Below, piece after piece: positions 6,490 through 13,919 of a stretch of DNA of 39,761 nucleotides; within the stretch, counting starts at the first letter, position 1, and every line of letters starts with the position of its first letter. The stretch is taken from contig NZ_FNJR01000021.1 of assembly GCF_900104475.1 (NCBI RefSeq), positions 1 through 39,761 of the forward strand, read 5' to 3'. A program made the position numbers and the translations under genes. Source of the DNA: Actinopolyspora xinjiangensis (GTDB lineage Bacteria > Actinomycetota > Actinomycetes > Mycobacteriales > Pseudonocardiaceae). The notes below the pieces were generated by a model, which saw nothing but the letters and a program-made list of their open reading frames with translations, had not been told where the DNA came from and ran no database searches.

Positions 6490-6671
6490 TGCGACGCAGT
6501 GGCGATGATATTCACAAGATGGCGAAAAAGGTGGACGCCTCGATGTCCACGCTCAACCAGGCGTTGCGGAAATTCGGCGTCCCGAAAGGACTGGGAAGTT
6601 CGCTGAAGAATCTGAAGACCCGCACGGGGGATGTGATTTCCCAACTGGAAATGAGCCAACGGAACCAGTAA
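6489..6671 (+). CDS. Small basic helical protein (60 aa), unknown function
   Basis: The protein starts MRRSGDDIHKMAKKVDASMS and ends ISQLEMSQRNQ. It is basic and helical, and overlaps the previous gene by one base. Its composition suggests a protein- or DNA-contacting accessory factor of the transfer apparatus, but no motif proves it. A hairpin with a T-tract follows at 6686-6735. Confidence 0.55.
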   Translation: MRRSGDDIHKMAKKVDASMSTLNQALRKFGVPKGLGSSLKNLKTRTGDVISQLEMSQRNQ

Positions 6672-6685
6672 CACGAGCACACACG

Positions 6686-6735
6686 CGGGGCACTCGGTCC
6701 TTTCCTTACGAGGGGAAGACGGGGTGCCCCGTTTT
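6686..6735 (+). terminator. Terminator/attenuator in front of traB
   Basis: CGGGGCAC (6686-6693) pairs perfectly with GTGCCCCG (6724-6731) and is followed by TTTT. A second short stem (TTTCC/GGGAA) lies inside the loop. Its place between the small genes and traB suggests that transfer-ATPase expression is reduced by partial termination. Confidence 0.6.
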
Positions 6736-6755
6736 CATGATCACGGAAGGAGTGG

Positions 6756-8270
6756 GTGGCGGTGCGGGAAACACGCGTCAACACGGGGGACACGGAGCGG
6801 ACTCCGGCTCGGCTGCTGCTGCGGTTTCTGGCCCGCCACCCCCGCTCGGTGGGCACCCTCGCGGCGGTCGGGATTACCGGCTGCTACGTCGGGTTTCACA
6901 CAATGCTGCTCGGGGCCGGAGTGGCGGTGGCCGCCGGGGCCTCGTGGCGGCTGCTGGACCGGCCGACGTTCGACCGGTTCGCGGGCCGGCTGGTGCGGGC
7001 CTGGTGGCGACGCTGGTTCGTCTATCAACGCAAGTGGGCCGATATCGCCTTCGGCTGTGGTCTGACCAGCTCCAACCGGCACGGGCACAGCCTGGTGCCG
7101 AAACTGCTGTCGGTGCGGTCCACCTTCTGTTGGGATTCGCTGCGGCTGCGCCTGGTCCGCGGCCAAGCCGCCGAGGATTTCGAGCAAGTCCTTGACCGGC
7201 TGGCGAATGCCTACAACGCGCGTCGGGCCACGCTGCGCACGATCAAACCGGGCGTGATCAGCCTGGACGTGCAGAAGCGGGAACCGTTCGACACCTTGTT
7301 CATCCCCCTGCCGGAGATGCCTCGGGAGGACAGCGCGGTGGATCTGGCTCGGCTGCCGCTGGGCCGGGACGAGTACGGGAGGGATTTCGCCCTGGATCTG
7401 GTGGGCGGGATTCACTACCTCATCGCCGGAGCCACCGGCGCGGGGAAAGGCTCGTGGATGTGGGGCCTGCTGCGGGGTCTGGCCCCGTGGATCCGCTCCG
7501 GGCGGGTGCGGCTGTGGGTGCTCGACCCCAAAGGCGGCATGGAGTTCGGCCAAGGCGCCGAACTGTTCCACCGCTTCGCCACCGACGATCAATCCGGGCT
7601 GGAGCTGACCCGTGAATACGTGGACACCCTCGATGAGCGTAAGACCGAGATGGGACGCCACGGGCGGCGCACCTGGACCCCGGGCCACTCCGCCGACTAC
7701 CCGTTGGACCTGCTGATCGTGGACGAGCTGGCCGCGATGAGCGAATACACCGACCGCGACATCAGCCGCGAATTCACCAAACTGCTGTCCAAAGCGTTGA
7801 CCCAATACCGCGCCGTCGGCGGGCGGGTAGTGGCCGCCACCCAGGAGCCGACCAAAGACGTCATCCCCATGCGGGGGCTGTTTCCCACCACGGTCGCGCT
7901 GCGGCTGGAAGAGGCCTCCTACGTGGACATGGCCCTCGGCGAAGGGGTGCGCGACCGGGGCGCCTTCGCCGACCAGATCCCCGACTACATGCCCGGCGTG
8001 GCCTACGTCAAAACCGAGGGCTCCCGCGAACCCCTGCGGGTGCGGGCGGCCTACACCAGCGATGACGACATCACCGAACTCGTCCGATACGCCACCAGCC
8101 ACGACGCCGAGATCCTCGACTTCCCCAACAGGGACAACGGCACCGAGACCGAATCAGCGGACTCTCCGGACACCGGCGGCGAGTCCGGCGAGACCGACGA
8201 CATCGAACACATCGAAGTCATCGACGACGGCGAGGACGAAGACGACGACGAAGACTTCGACGCCGCGTAA
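6756..8270 (+). CDS. traB: TraB-type FtsK/SpoIIIE DNA translocase (conjugation)
   Basis: This protein of 504 residues is the AICE transfer ATPase that pumps double-stranded DNA between mycelia as a hexameric motor. Two hydrophobic segments near residues 33-65 anchor it in the membrane. The Walker A motif GATGAGKGS lies at about 224-232 and Walker B LLIVDELAAM at about 318-327, followed by the FtsK-like ATQEPTKD segment. The last 20 residues are a striking acidic tail (EVIDDGEDEDDDEDFDAA). The start is GTG 6756, close after GGAAGGAG; GTG 6762 is a better-spaced alternative. SpdA- and SpdB-like genes follow. It is called TraB/TraSA by position and motifs. Confidence 0.9.
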   Translation: MAVRETRVNTGDTERTPARLLLRFLARHPRSVGTLAAVGITGCYVGFHTMLLGAGVAVAAGASWRLLDRPTFDRFAGRLVRAWWRRWFVYQRKWADIAFGCGLTSSNRHGHSLVPKLLSVRSTFCWDSLRLRLVRGQAAEDFEQVLDRLANAYNARRATLRTIKPGVISLDVQKREPFDTLFIPLPEMPREDSAVDLARLPLGRDEYGRDFALDLVGGIHYLIAGATGAGKGSWMWGLLRGLAPWIRSGRVRLWVLDPKGGMEFGQGAELFHRFATDDQSGLELTREYVDTLDERKTEMGRHGRRTWTPGHSADYPLDLLIVDELAAMSEYTDRDISREFTKLLSKALTQYRAVGGRVVAATQEPTKDVIPMRGLFPTTVALRLEEASYVDMALGEGVRDRGAFADQIPDYMPGVAYVKTEGSREPLRVRAAYTSDDDITELVRYATSHDAEILDFPNRDNGTETESADSPDTGGESGETDDIEHIEVIDDGEDEDDDEDFDAA

Positions 8271-8293
8271 CCCGCACGAAAGGCGGTCACCTC

Positions 8294-8479
8294 ATGATCC
8301 TGTTCCACCTCACCGGCCGCACCCTCCTCGCACTGCTGGCCACAACCTTGGTCGTGCTCCTGGTGCTGGCCGGGCTCTGGCTGCTGGCCGGGCCTGCTTG
8401 GTCGATCGGGACCGGGCTGGTGCTGGTGCTGCTCGTGCGGGGCGTGTTGGCCCTGTTCTCCCCCGGCGACAGCGAATAG
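8294..8479 (+). CDS. SpdA-like small membrane protein
   Basis: The 61-residue protein MILFHLTGRTLLALLATTLV... is almost entirely hydrophobic, with two probable transmembrane helices and a short C-terminal tail LFSPGDSE. It lies 23 bases after traB and 13 bases before the SpdB-like gene. Tiny hydrophobic Spd proteins at this place in AICEs and actinomycete plasmids help intramycelial spread of the transferred DNA. An AAAGGCGG motif precedes the ATG by about 8 bases. Confidence 0.65.
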   Translation: MILFHLTGRTLLALLATTLVVLLVLAGLWLLAGPAWSIGTGLVLVLLVRGVLALFSPGDSE

Positions 8480-8492
8480 AAGGGGGCTGCTG

Positions 8493-9464
8493 GTGTCTAA
8501 GTCTGATACAGAGCCCGCCTCGGGGCGTACGCGTCGGGTCAGTGAGCTGGAACGGCGTATCGCCGAATCCCGACACTTGCGGTCGCTGGTGCGGGACCCG
8601 GATTTGGTGGCGGTGCGGATGGACACCTCGCGGCGGCGCACCGTGGCCGGATTGTGGGTCTTTCTGGCTACCGGGCTGGTGTTTACCACCACCGGGGTCC
8701 AAGACTTCCTCGCCGGAAACCGCGCGATGACCGATCCGATGTGGTGGGCCGCCTGGACCGTCGAACCCATGTTCGCCGGGCTGTTGATCGTGCTGCTGAA
8801 CTTCGAGGCCACGATCCTGGCCCACGGCATCGCCCCCGAGGCGGCCTGGTGGTCCCGGCTCAAGCACGTGCTGCTCGGGTCGACGCTGTTCATGAACGTC
8901 GTGCCCCAACTCGCACCCCTACTCGGGGCGGGCTCGGTCAACCTGGGGTCGCTGGCCGTGCACGCCATCATCCCCGTCATCGTCTACGGCCTGGCCGAAG
9001 TCATCCCCATCATCCAAGCCCGCTCCCGCGCCGTCATCCTCGCCAGCTACGAGAACGCCGACCACCACACCCCGGCCGAGACTCCCCCGAAACCACCGGA
9101 GGCAGCGCCCTCCGCTCCCGCACCGGCCGAGCCGGAACCGGAACCGACGCCGGTCGAGTCCGCGGCTTCCTCGCTCGATTCCGGTGCGGACACCAGGGAG
9201 CACACGGACCCCTCGGAGGTCTCCGGCGAGACCGAACCGGCCGCTGCTGGGTCGGCGGTGTTGGGGCGGGTGCGGCCCTCGTCGGTGCGGCTGCCGGAGC
9301 ACGTGGTGGACAAGCTCACCGACGCCCGGAACGAGGCGTATCGCTCCGGCCGGTCATTGACCGCGGCCGACATTCAGCGGCTGCTCAAGCTGCCCGAAAC
9401 GTTGGCGACTCAACTCGCCACGGAACTCGCGATACCGGACACCAACGGGCACCCCGTGTCCTGA
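8493..9464 (+). CDS. SpdB-like DUF2637-type membrane protein
   Basis: The 323-residue protein starts at GTG 8493 after AAGGGGG. An N-terminal charged helix leads to about four membrane segments between residues 50 and 175 (GLWVFLATGLVFTTTGVQDF, VEPMFAGLLIVLLNFEATIL, later ones ending VIVYGLAEVIPIIQ). A low-complexity Pro/Glu/Ala linker follows, then a C-terminal region LPEHVVDKLTDARNEAYRSG resembling a small helix-turn-helix. This architecture is typical of SpdB/DUF2637 proteins that accompany TraB and RepSA in AICEs. The protein should be in the inner membrane and assist spread of the element between hyphal compartments. Confidence 0.75.
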   Translation: MSKSDTEPASGRTRRVSELERRIAESRHLRSLVRDPDLVAVRMDTSRRRTVAGLWVFLATGLVFTTTGVQDFLAGNRAMTDPMWWAAWTVEPMFAGLLIVLLNFEATILAHGIAPEAAWWSRLKHVLLGSTLFMNVVPQLAPLLGAGSVNLGSLAVHAIIPVIVYGLAEVIPIIQARSRAVILASYENADHHTPAETPPKPPEAAPSAPAPAEPEPEPTPVESAASSLDSGADTREHTDPSEVSGETEPAAAGSAVLGRVRPSSVRLPEHVVDKLTDARNEAYRSGRSLTAADIQRLLKLPETLATQLATELAIPDTNGHPVS

Positions 9465-9563
9465 TCGTCCGACTGCTCACTTCTCGGCGGAAACTCCCAT
9501 GTTGGCCTTGCTGCCCTGGGGGTTCCGTCCTTTTTTCGCGCTCTCAGTAGGGAAAGGGCAAGT

Positions 9564-11024
9564 ATGGTTCTTGCGGTTGACCCCACGGTGGATCGGCTCA
9601 CCCGCCGGATGCGTTCGCCGGATTTCGAGGACTGGAAACGCAAAGTCAAATCGGTGGCGGGCTGTACCCGCCCGGTGCACCTGTCCGGCCGGTGGGCCAT
9701 CCGGGATGCTCACAGCGGGGCGGAGTTGGCCTCCCGCACGGGCGCGGTCATGAGCCCCTGCGGCAACCGCCGCGAGGCCGTCTGTCCCGCGTGCTCCGAC
9801 CGGTACGCCGCCGACGCGTTCCACCTGCTCCGCGCGGGCCTCTCCGGCGGCAGTAAGGACGTTCCCGAAACCGTGGCCGAGACACCCCGGCTGTTCCTCA
9901 CCCTCACCGCACCGAGCTTCGGTCCCGTCCACAACCGGAGGGTGAGCCCCACGACGGGCAAGACGATGCCGTGTGCGTGCGGCTCGTTTCATCACGAGCA
10001 CGATCCGGCACGCGGACAGCCCCTCGACCCCGACTCGTACGACTACACCGGGCATGTGCTCTGGCAGGCCCACGCCGGGGTGTTGTGGAGCCGGTTCCGC
10101 ACCTACCTGCTGCGCCACCTCGCCGGACTGGTCGGGCTGCGGGTGCGCGAGATCGGCGAGCACGTGCGGGTCTCCTACGCCAAAGTCGCCGAATACCAAC
10201 GGCGCGGCATCATCCACTTCCACGCGGTGATCCGTCTCGACGGCCCCGAAGGACCGGCCGATCCGCCTCCGGCCTGGGCCACTAGCGAGCTCCTCGACCA
10301 CGCTGTTCGCACGGCGTCTCGGGCGGTCTCGGTCACCGGGTACGACCGCGGCGGCAACCCCCACGTGCTCGGCTGGGGTGAGCAGATCGACGTGCGTCCC
10401 ATTCGGGCGGCCAACGCCTCGCGGGTCGAGAACGAGCACGGCGAGATCACCGACGACCGGCTCGCGTCCTACGTGGCCAAATACGCCACCAAAGGCACCT
10501 CCACCAGTGAGGCCGTGGATAAACCTATCCGGTCGCAAGGCCACCTGGACCTACTGGCCATCAACCCGCACCACCGGCGGATCATCCAAACCGCCTGGAA
10601 CCTCGGCGCACCCCAACGCTGTGCGGACTGCCACCCGCACGGCGAGCACACCTCCAACGGCTGCCCCTGCCAACAACGGGCCACCTGCCAATCCTGCGGC
10701 GGCTGTGGGCAGACCTCCGGGCCGCTGGAGCATCTCAACCTACGCCGCTGGGCGCACATGCTCGCCTTCCGCGGGCACTTCCTGAGCAAGTCCCAGCACT
10801 ACTCCACCACCTTCACCCGGATTCGCGGCGACCGGCGCCAGTACCGGCACCACCAGGTGCTCGACGAGCTCGGCGTGGACGAGGACGAGATCACCGTGAT
10901 CAACCACTGGGCCATGACCCACGTGGGTCACGACAGCCCCGAGGAAACCGAACTGGCCGAAGCTCTCGCCCAGCAGATCCGCCACGACCGTAAACAGCGC
11001 TACGAACAGGAGAAACGGAGCTAG
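9564..11024 (+). CDS. repSA: RepSA-type rolling-circle replication initiator
   Basis: The 486-residue protein resembles RepSA of pSAM2, the initiator of rolling-circle replication of the excised AICE. An N-terminal zinc-like cysteine set (CGNRREAVCPACS, residues 66-77) is followed by FLTLTAPSFGPVH and a second Cys/His cluster. The HUH metal-binding motif appears as GIIHFHAVIRLDG (H218 and H220). The catalytic tyrosine should be in ASYVAKYATKGTST, around residues 311-324. A late cysteine-rich stretch CADCHPHGEHTSNGCPC adds another metal site. AGGGAAAGGGC precedes the ATG. The stop lies 2 bases before xis, so rep, xis and int form one transcription unit. The length fits the family. Confidence 0.88.
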   Translation: MVLAVDPTVDRLTRRMRSPDFEDWKRKVKSVAGCTRPVHLSGRWAIRDAHSGAELASRTGAVMSPCGNRREAVCPACSDRYAADAFHLLRAGLSGGSKDVPETVAETPRLFLTLTAPSFGPVHNRRVSPTTGKTMPCACGSFHHEHDPARGQPLDPDSYDYTGHVLWQAHAGVLWSRFRTYLLRHLAGLVGLRVREIGEHVRVSYAKVAEYQRRGIIHFHAVIRLDGPEGPADPPPAWATSELLDHAVRTASRAVSVTGYDRGGNPHVLGWGEQIDVRPIRAANASRVENEHGEITDDRLASYVAKYATKGTSTSEAVDKPIRSQGHLDLLAINPHHRRIIQTAWNLGAPQRCADCHPHGEHTSNGCPCQQRATCQSCGGCGQTSGPLEHLNLRRWAHMLAFRGHFLSKSQHYSTTFTRIRGDRRQYRHHQVLDELGVDEDEITVINHWAMTHVGHDSPEETELAEALAQQIRHDRKQRYEQEKRS

Positions 11025-11026
11025 CC

Positions 11027-11206
11027 ATGCGCAACCTGTGGACCCCGGCCGACGTGGCCGACTACCTCGGCGTGCCCACCAACACCATCTACCAATGGCG
11101 CAGCCGTGGCGGCGGGCCTCCCGGACGCAGGCTCGGCAAACACCTGCGGTTCAAGCCCGACGACGTCGAAGCCTGGTTCGACGACCAAGCCACGGAGGTG
11201 AGTTGA
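11027..11206 (+). CDS. xis: Excisionase (Xis, helix-turn-helix)
   Basis: The 59-residue protein starts MRNLWTPADVADYLGVPTNT and has the excisionase/HTH_17 winged-helix pattern: a helix-turn-helix (ADVADYLGVPTNTIYQWRSR) and a wing with GRRLGKHLRFKPDDVEAWFD. Xis binds near the att sites and directs the integrase toward excision. It begins 2 bases after the rep stop, and its TGA overlaps the int ATG (TGATG), so Xis and Int are co-translated. GGAG sits 7 bases before the ATG. Order and size match pSAM2-type xis. Confidence 0.88.
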   Translation: MRNLWTPADVADYLGVPTNTIYQWRSRGGGPPGRRLGKHLRFKPDDVEAWFDDQATEVS

Positions 11207-12354
11207 TGCCACGACCACCGTTGCCGTTGGGGACGCACGGTGAGATCCGGTGCTACAAGGTGGCCGAGAAGCGCTACCGGGCTCGGACGAAGTATCGGGA
11301 TTACGACGGCACCGTGCGGCATGTGGAGCGCATGGGCACGAGCAAGACCGGGGCCAAGGAGAACCTCAAGCAAGCCTTGCGTGACCGTGCTCGGTCGGTG
11401 GTCGGTGACGAGGTCACCGCTGCCAGCAAGGTCGCCGATGTGGCGGGGATCTGGCTTCGGGAGCTGGAGGAGTCCGACAAGGCGTTGCGGACCAAGCGTA
11501 CCTACCGCGACGCGTGGGAGCGTGATCTGTCCACAGCGGTCGGTTCGTTGCGGGTGGGTGAGGTGACCGTCTCGGTGGCCACGCGGGTGCTGCGATCGAT
11601 TCACGACAACGCCGGTTCGGGCAGTGCCAAGCATGCCAAGGTAGTGCTCTCCGGGGTGCTGGCCATCGCGGTGCGTCACGACGCGATCCCGAGCAATCCG
11701 GTCAACGAGGTGACGCTGCCGAAGGCGAGCGGGAAGCGTTCCGCCAAGCAGAAGACCGTGATCACCCGCGAGGAATACACCCGGTTGCGCAAACACTTGG
11801 CCGCCTCGGACAAGGCGCTGCGGCGGGACCTGCCGGACGTGGTGGACGCCTTGGCCGCTCTCGGGTGCCGCATCGGGGAACTGCTCGCGCTGGACTGGTC
11901 CAAGATCGACTTCGAGGCGGGCACGATCAGGATCGAGGGGACCGTGATCCGGGAGAAGGGCGTGGGGCTGTTCGTGCAGCCTCACACGAAGTCCTCGGCG
12001 GGCATGCGCACCGTCACCGTTCCGGGCTGGTTCGTGGCTCTGCTGCGCCGTCGTCACGAAGCCGCCGGAACCGAGTGGGTGTTCCCGTCGGCGTCGGGCA
12101 CGCTGCGTGATCCGGACAACACCCGTGCCGATCTGCGGGAGTCGGTGGCCGAGACCGAATGGGTCGGGCTGCATCCGCACGCCTTCCGGCACCTGGTCGC
12201 CACCCGACTCGACGAGGCCGGGTTGTCGGCCCGTGAGATCGCGGACTACCTCGGGCACGATCGGGTCAGCATGACCCAGGACGTGTACATGAATCGGAAG
12301 ACGGTCGGTGACTCGGCGGCCAGAGCCCTGGCCGACCTGCACCGGGAAGACTGA
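11206..12354 (+). CDS. int: Tyrosine site-specific integrase
   Basis: This 382-residue integrase recombines the tRNA-Arg-derived att sites. The N-terminus (residues 1-70) is an Arm-binding domain. The core-binding domain spans about 85-185 (VADVAGIWLRELEESDKALR...), and the catalytic domain runs to the end. Catalytic residues visible are Arg in ALGCRIGELLALDW, the H-x-x-R of HAFRHLVATRLDEAG, His in YLGHDRVSM, and the nucleophile Tyr in QDVYMNR. The ATG at 11206 overlaps the xis stop; an open frame extends further upstream but only as a shadow of xis. The right att core lies 65 bp after the stop, preceded by arm-type repeats. Confidence 0.93.
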   Translation: MPRPPLPLGTHGEIRCYKVAEKRYRARTKYRDYDGTVRHVERMGTSKTGAKENLKQALRDRARSVVGDEVTAASKVADVAGIWLRELEESDKALRTKRTYRDAWERDLSTAVGSLRVGEVTVSVATRVLRSIHDNAGSGSAKHAKVVLSGVLAIAVRHDAIPSNPVNEVTLPKASGKRSAKQKTVITREEYTRLRKHLAASDKALRRDLPDVVDALAALGCRIGELLALDWSKIDFEAGTIRIEGTVIREKGVGLFVQPHTKSSAGMRTVTVPGWFVALLRRRHEAAGTEWVFPSASGTLRDPDNTRADLRESVAETEWVGLHPHAFRHLVATRLDEAGLSAREIADYLGHDRVSMTQDVYMNRKTVGDSAARALADLHRED

Positions 12355-12359
12355 GCAAG

Positions 12360-12379
12360 AGTGGGGATAAAGTGGGGAT
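12360..12379 (+). other. Integrase arm-type sites, right
   Basis: Two direct copies of AGTGGGGAT (12360-12368 and 12371-12379) lie just after int and 41 bp from the att core. The 11-mer TAAAGTGGGGA inside them is repeated at 515-525 next to attL. Confidence 0.5.
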
Positions 12380-12419
12380 GGATCTCGAAACTGATCCGCC
12401 CCCACGTCTGTGACCTGCT

Positions 12420-12464
12420 ACTAGGCGCCCCCGGCAGGATTCGAACCTGCGACCTAGAGATTAG
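12420..12464 (-). other. attR: tRNA-Arg(TCT) 3'-half direct repeat
   Basis: Identical over 45 bp to 347-391. On the minus strand this copy retains the full CTTCTAA anticodon loop (anticodon TCT), but the expected D-arm and 5' acceptor strand do not follow. Neither copy in the window is a whole tRNA gene. Confidence 0.85.
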
Positions 12465-12600
12465 AAGGCGCCCGAGCTGCGTAAACCTTGCCCACGACCA
12501 GCGACAACAGCCACACGATCGACCACACGAGCCACATCAGCCACCCCCGTTGACTCCGTTCCGCACCACGATTGATGCCACGTCTGTCTGTGTGCTCACT

Positions 12601-12644
12601 CGAAGGGGGTGCCTGCCCGTAGCTCATCGGACAGACACCCTTCG
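12601..12644 (-). terminator. Long hairpin terminator of the secreted-peptide operon
   Basis: CGAAGGGGGTGCCTGCCCG and CGGACAGACACCCTTCG pair over most of their length, with a few mismatches and an 8-base loop. It starts 5 bases past the stop (12649) of the leftward small membrane protein, so it ends that operon. Confidence 0.65.
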
Positions 12645-12648
12645 ACAG

Positions 12649-12921
12649 TTACGAAGCGATAGCCGCTAGGACACTCACCACAACCGCCACCCCTGCTACC
12701 CCCAGGAAAACGGGACGTCGTTGCAGCAGCCCGAACCGGGTCAGCACAGCGGTCAGTGCCCACAGGGCGATGAACGGTAACGCCAGCCAGGCGAGTTGAA
12801 CGGTATGTCTGATGGCAAGAGTGATCGCGACATACAAGATGCCGTATGCGAGCGCGATCTGCGTCGGTGCTTTCCAGCCGTCAAGGACCCGTGATCCTTC
12901 TTGCGAAGTCATACCACTCAC
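12649..12921 (-). CDS. Small three-helix membrane protein, possible immunity protein
   Basis: The 90-residue protein has a short polar N-terminus (MSGMTSQEGSRVLDGWKAPT) and about three hydrophobic segments: IALAYGILYVAITLAI, LAWLALPFIALWALTAVL, and VFLGVAGVAVVVSVLAAIA. It begins 26 bases after the stop of the upstream secreted-protein gene and is followed at once by a terminator, so the two form a closed operon. Small multi-helix membrane proteins placed directly after a bacteriocin gene are commonly its immunity factor; that role is inferred here from position and topology only. No family is recognised. Confidence 0.6.
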   Translation of the reverse strand: MSGMTSQEGSRVLDGWKAPTQIALAYGILYVAITLAIRHTVQLAWLALPFIALWALTAVLTRFGLLQRRPVFLGVAGVAVVVSVLAAIAS

Positions 12922-12947
12922 TTTCCCGGCAAAATGATACTATTGTG

Positions 12948-13472
12948 TTAGAAACAGTTTTTTGCTATACCGCCTGCACCGATGATTTGAGATCCAACAC
13001 CACCTGCGATCTCAAGGAAGTCCGCAGCATTACCAGCCCCGATCAGAAGTCGGGCAGTTTCGGCGACACCGCCCAACGCCTTGATTGCCCGATAGGCCTT
13101 GGCGCCTGGGACGAAAAGCAGGGATACGTACGCGGCGCACTTGGTGTACTTCCATGTCTGATCCCAGAATCCGGCTGTGCTCATTCCTGTCAACTTGTTC
13201 AGCACCGCTTGCTGCGCTGCCTCGTCACCAGGGTACATCGCCTTGACCACGTCTTCGAGCGTGCGATCAGGAGGAAGCTGGGAAAGGCGCTCGTCCAGGC
13301 CTTCCTCGACTACATCCGGAGCCTGATCGGACGCCTGCAGTGCCTCGACCGCCTGTGTTGTTTCTTTTTGTTGCTGACGATCGAACTCGGAGGCCGTGGC
13401 CATCGGCGCGGCAAGTCCCATGGCCATAGTAGCCATGGCCGCTACTGCGACAGAACGAGCTCTCATTCGCAT
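12948..13472 (-). CDS. Secreted bacteriocin-like precursor protein
   Basis: The 174-residue protein starts MRMRARSVAVAAMATMAMGL, a clear Sec signal peptide with likely cleavage near TAS-EF. An acidic, helical pro-region of about 65 residues follows (rich in E, D and Q). The last 70 residues change character: FWDQTWKYTKCAAYVSLLFV, then Gly- and Ala-rich helices, ending GIAKNCF. The two cysteines of this tail could close a disulfide across the whole domain. A cationic, hydrophobic, Gly-rich, two-Cys C-terminal domain after a secreted pro-region resembles Sec-exported bacteriocins of Gram-positives. The start at ATG 13472 is chosen for the GGGGAG 9 bases upstream; ATG 13466 is possible. A small membrane protein follows. 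Confidence 0.6.
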   Translation of the reverse strand: MRMRARSVAVAAMATMAMGLAAPMATASEFDRQQQKETTQAVEALQASDQAPDVVEEGLDERLSQLPPDRTLEDVVKAMYPGDEAAQQAVLNKLTGMSTAGFWDQTWKYTKCAAYVSLLFVPGAKAYRAIKALGGVAETARLLIGAGNAADFLEIAGGVGSQIIGAGGIAKNCF

Positions 13473-13478
13473 AATCAA

Positions 13479-13919
13479 TTACTCCCCAGAGTAGTTGCGT
13501 TTTCTATACTGTGGAACCCATCTTAGGGATTTTGTTTTGTTGGTTCCCCAGGTGATGTCCACAGTGTTGATCACTCTAATTTCCCCTAAGAGATCAGGCA
13601 ACAAGCAATGATGATCATCACATGACGTCGTGGACGGTTGACGATAGATTATTCGACTAATTGATCTTTTCGGGCAAAAAGAATAAAAAGTGATTAATTT
13701 TTCGGATACCTGAAAAGAGTAATGTGTTAATACTGTGAATTTCCTTGTTGGAGATTAGAAGATATGCGCAGGAGCAGCTATCTGCTGAACCGTGGCTCGT
13801 GTCGGCCTGCTTGTTCCTCCTAGTGGTGAGCAACTGTCGGTCATCGCAATCATTAGTGCGATGACGTGCTAAAACGCAGACCCTTTCGTGCGTCATGCTC
13901 ATGTGCGTTCCATGTGTGG
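13479..13919. promoter_or_regulatory. AT-rich divergent intergenic region
   Basis: No gene is seen. The stretch, especially 13640-13765, is far richer in A+T than its surroundings. It separates the leftward secreted-peptide operon from the rightward MFS gene and should carry both promoters. On the minus strand TATAGA (near 13510) could be the -10 of the peptide operon. Confidence 0.4.

Larger units (their letters stand above)
347..12464. mobile_element. AICE (pSAM2-type integrative and conjugative element)
   Basis: The element is bounded by a perfect 45-bp direct repeat made of the 3' half of a tRNA-Arg(TCT)-like gene. Inside, the order TraB - SpdA-like - SpdB-like - RepSA - Xis - Int followed by the right att site is the classic AICE layout. 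A GntR regulator plays the KorSA position. Integrase arm-type repeats (TAAAGTGGGGA) occur inside both ends, at 515-525 and 12368-12378, so the two att copies belong to one element. The left 3.5 kb holds decayed genes from other insertions, so the element is probably composite. The core transfer, replication and integration genes look intact. Confidence 0.85.
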
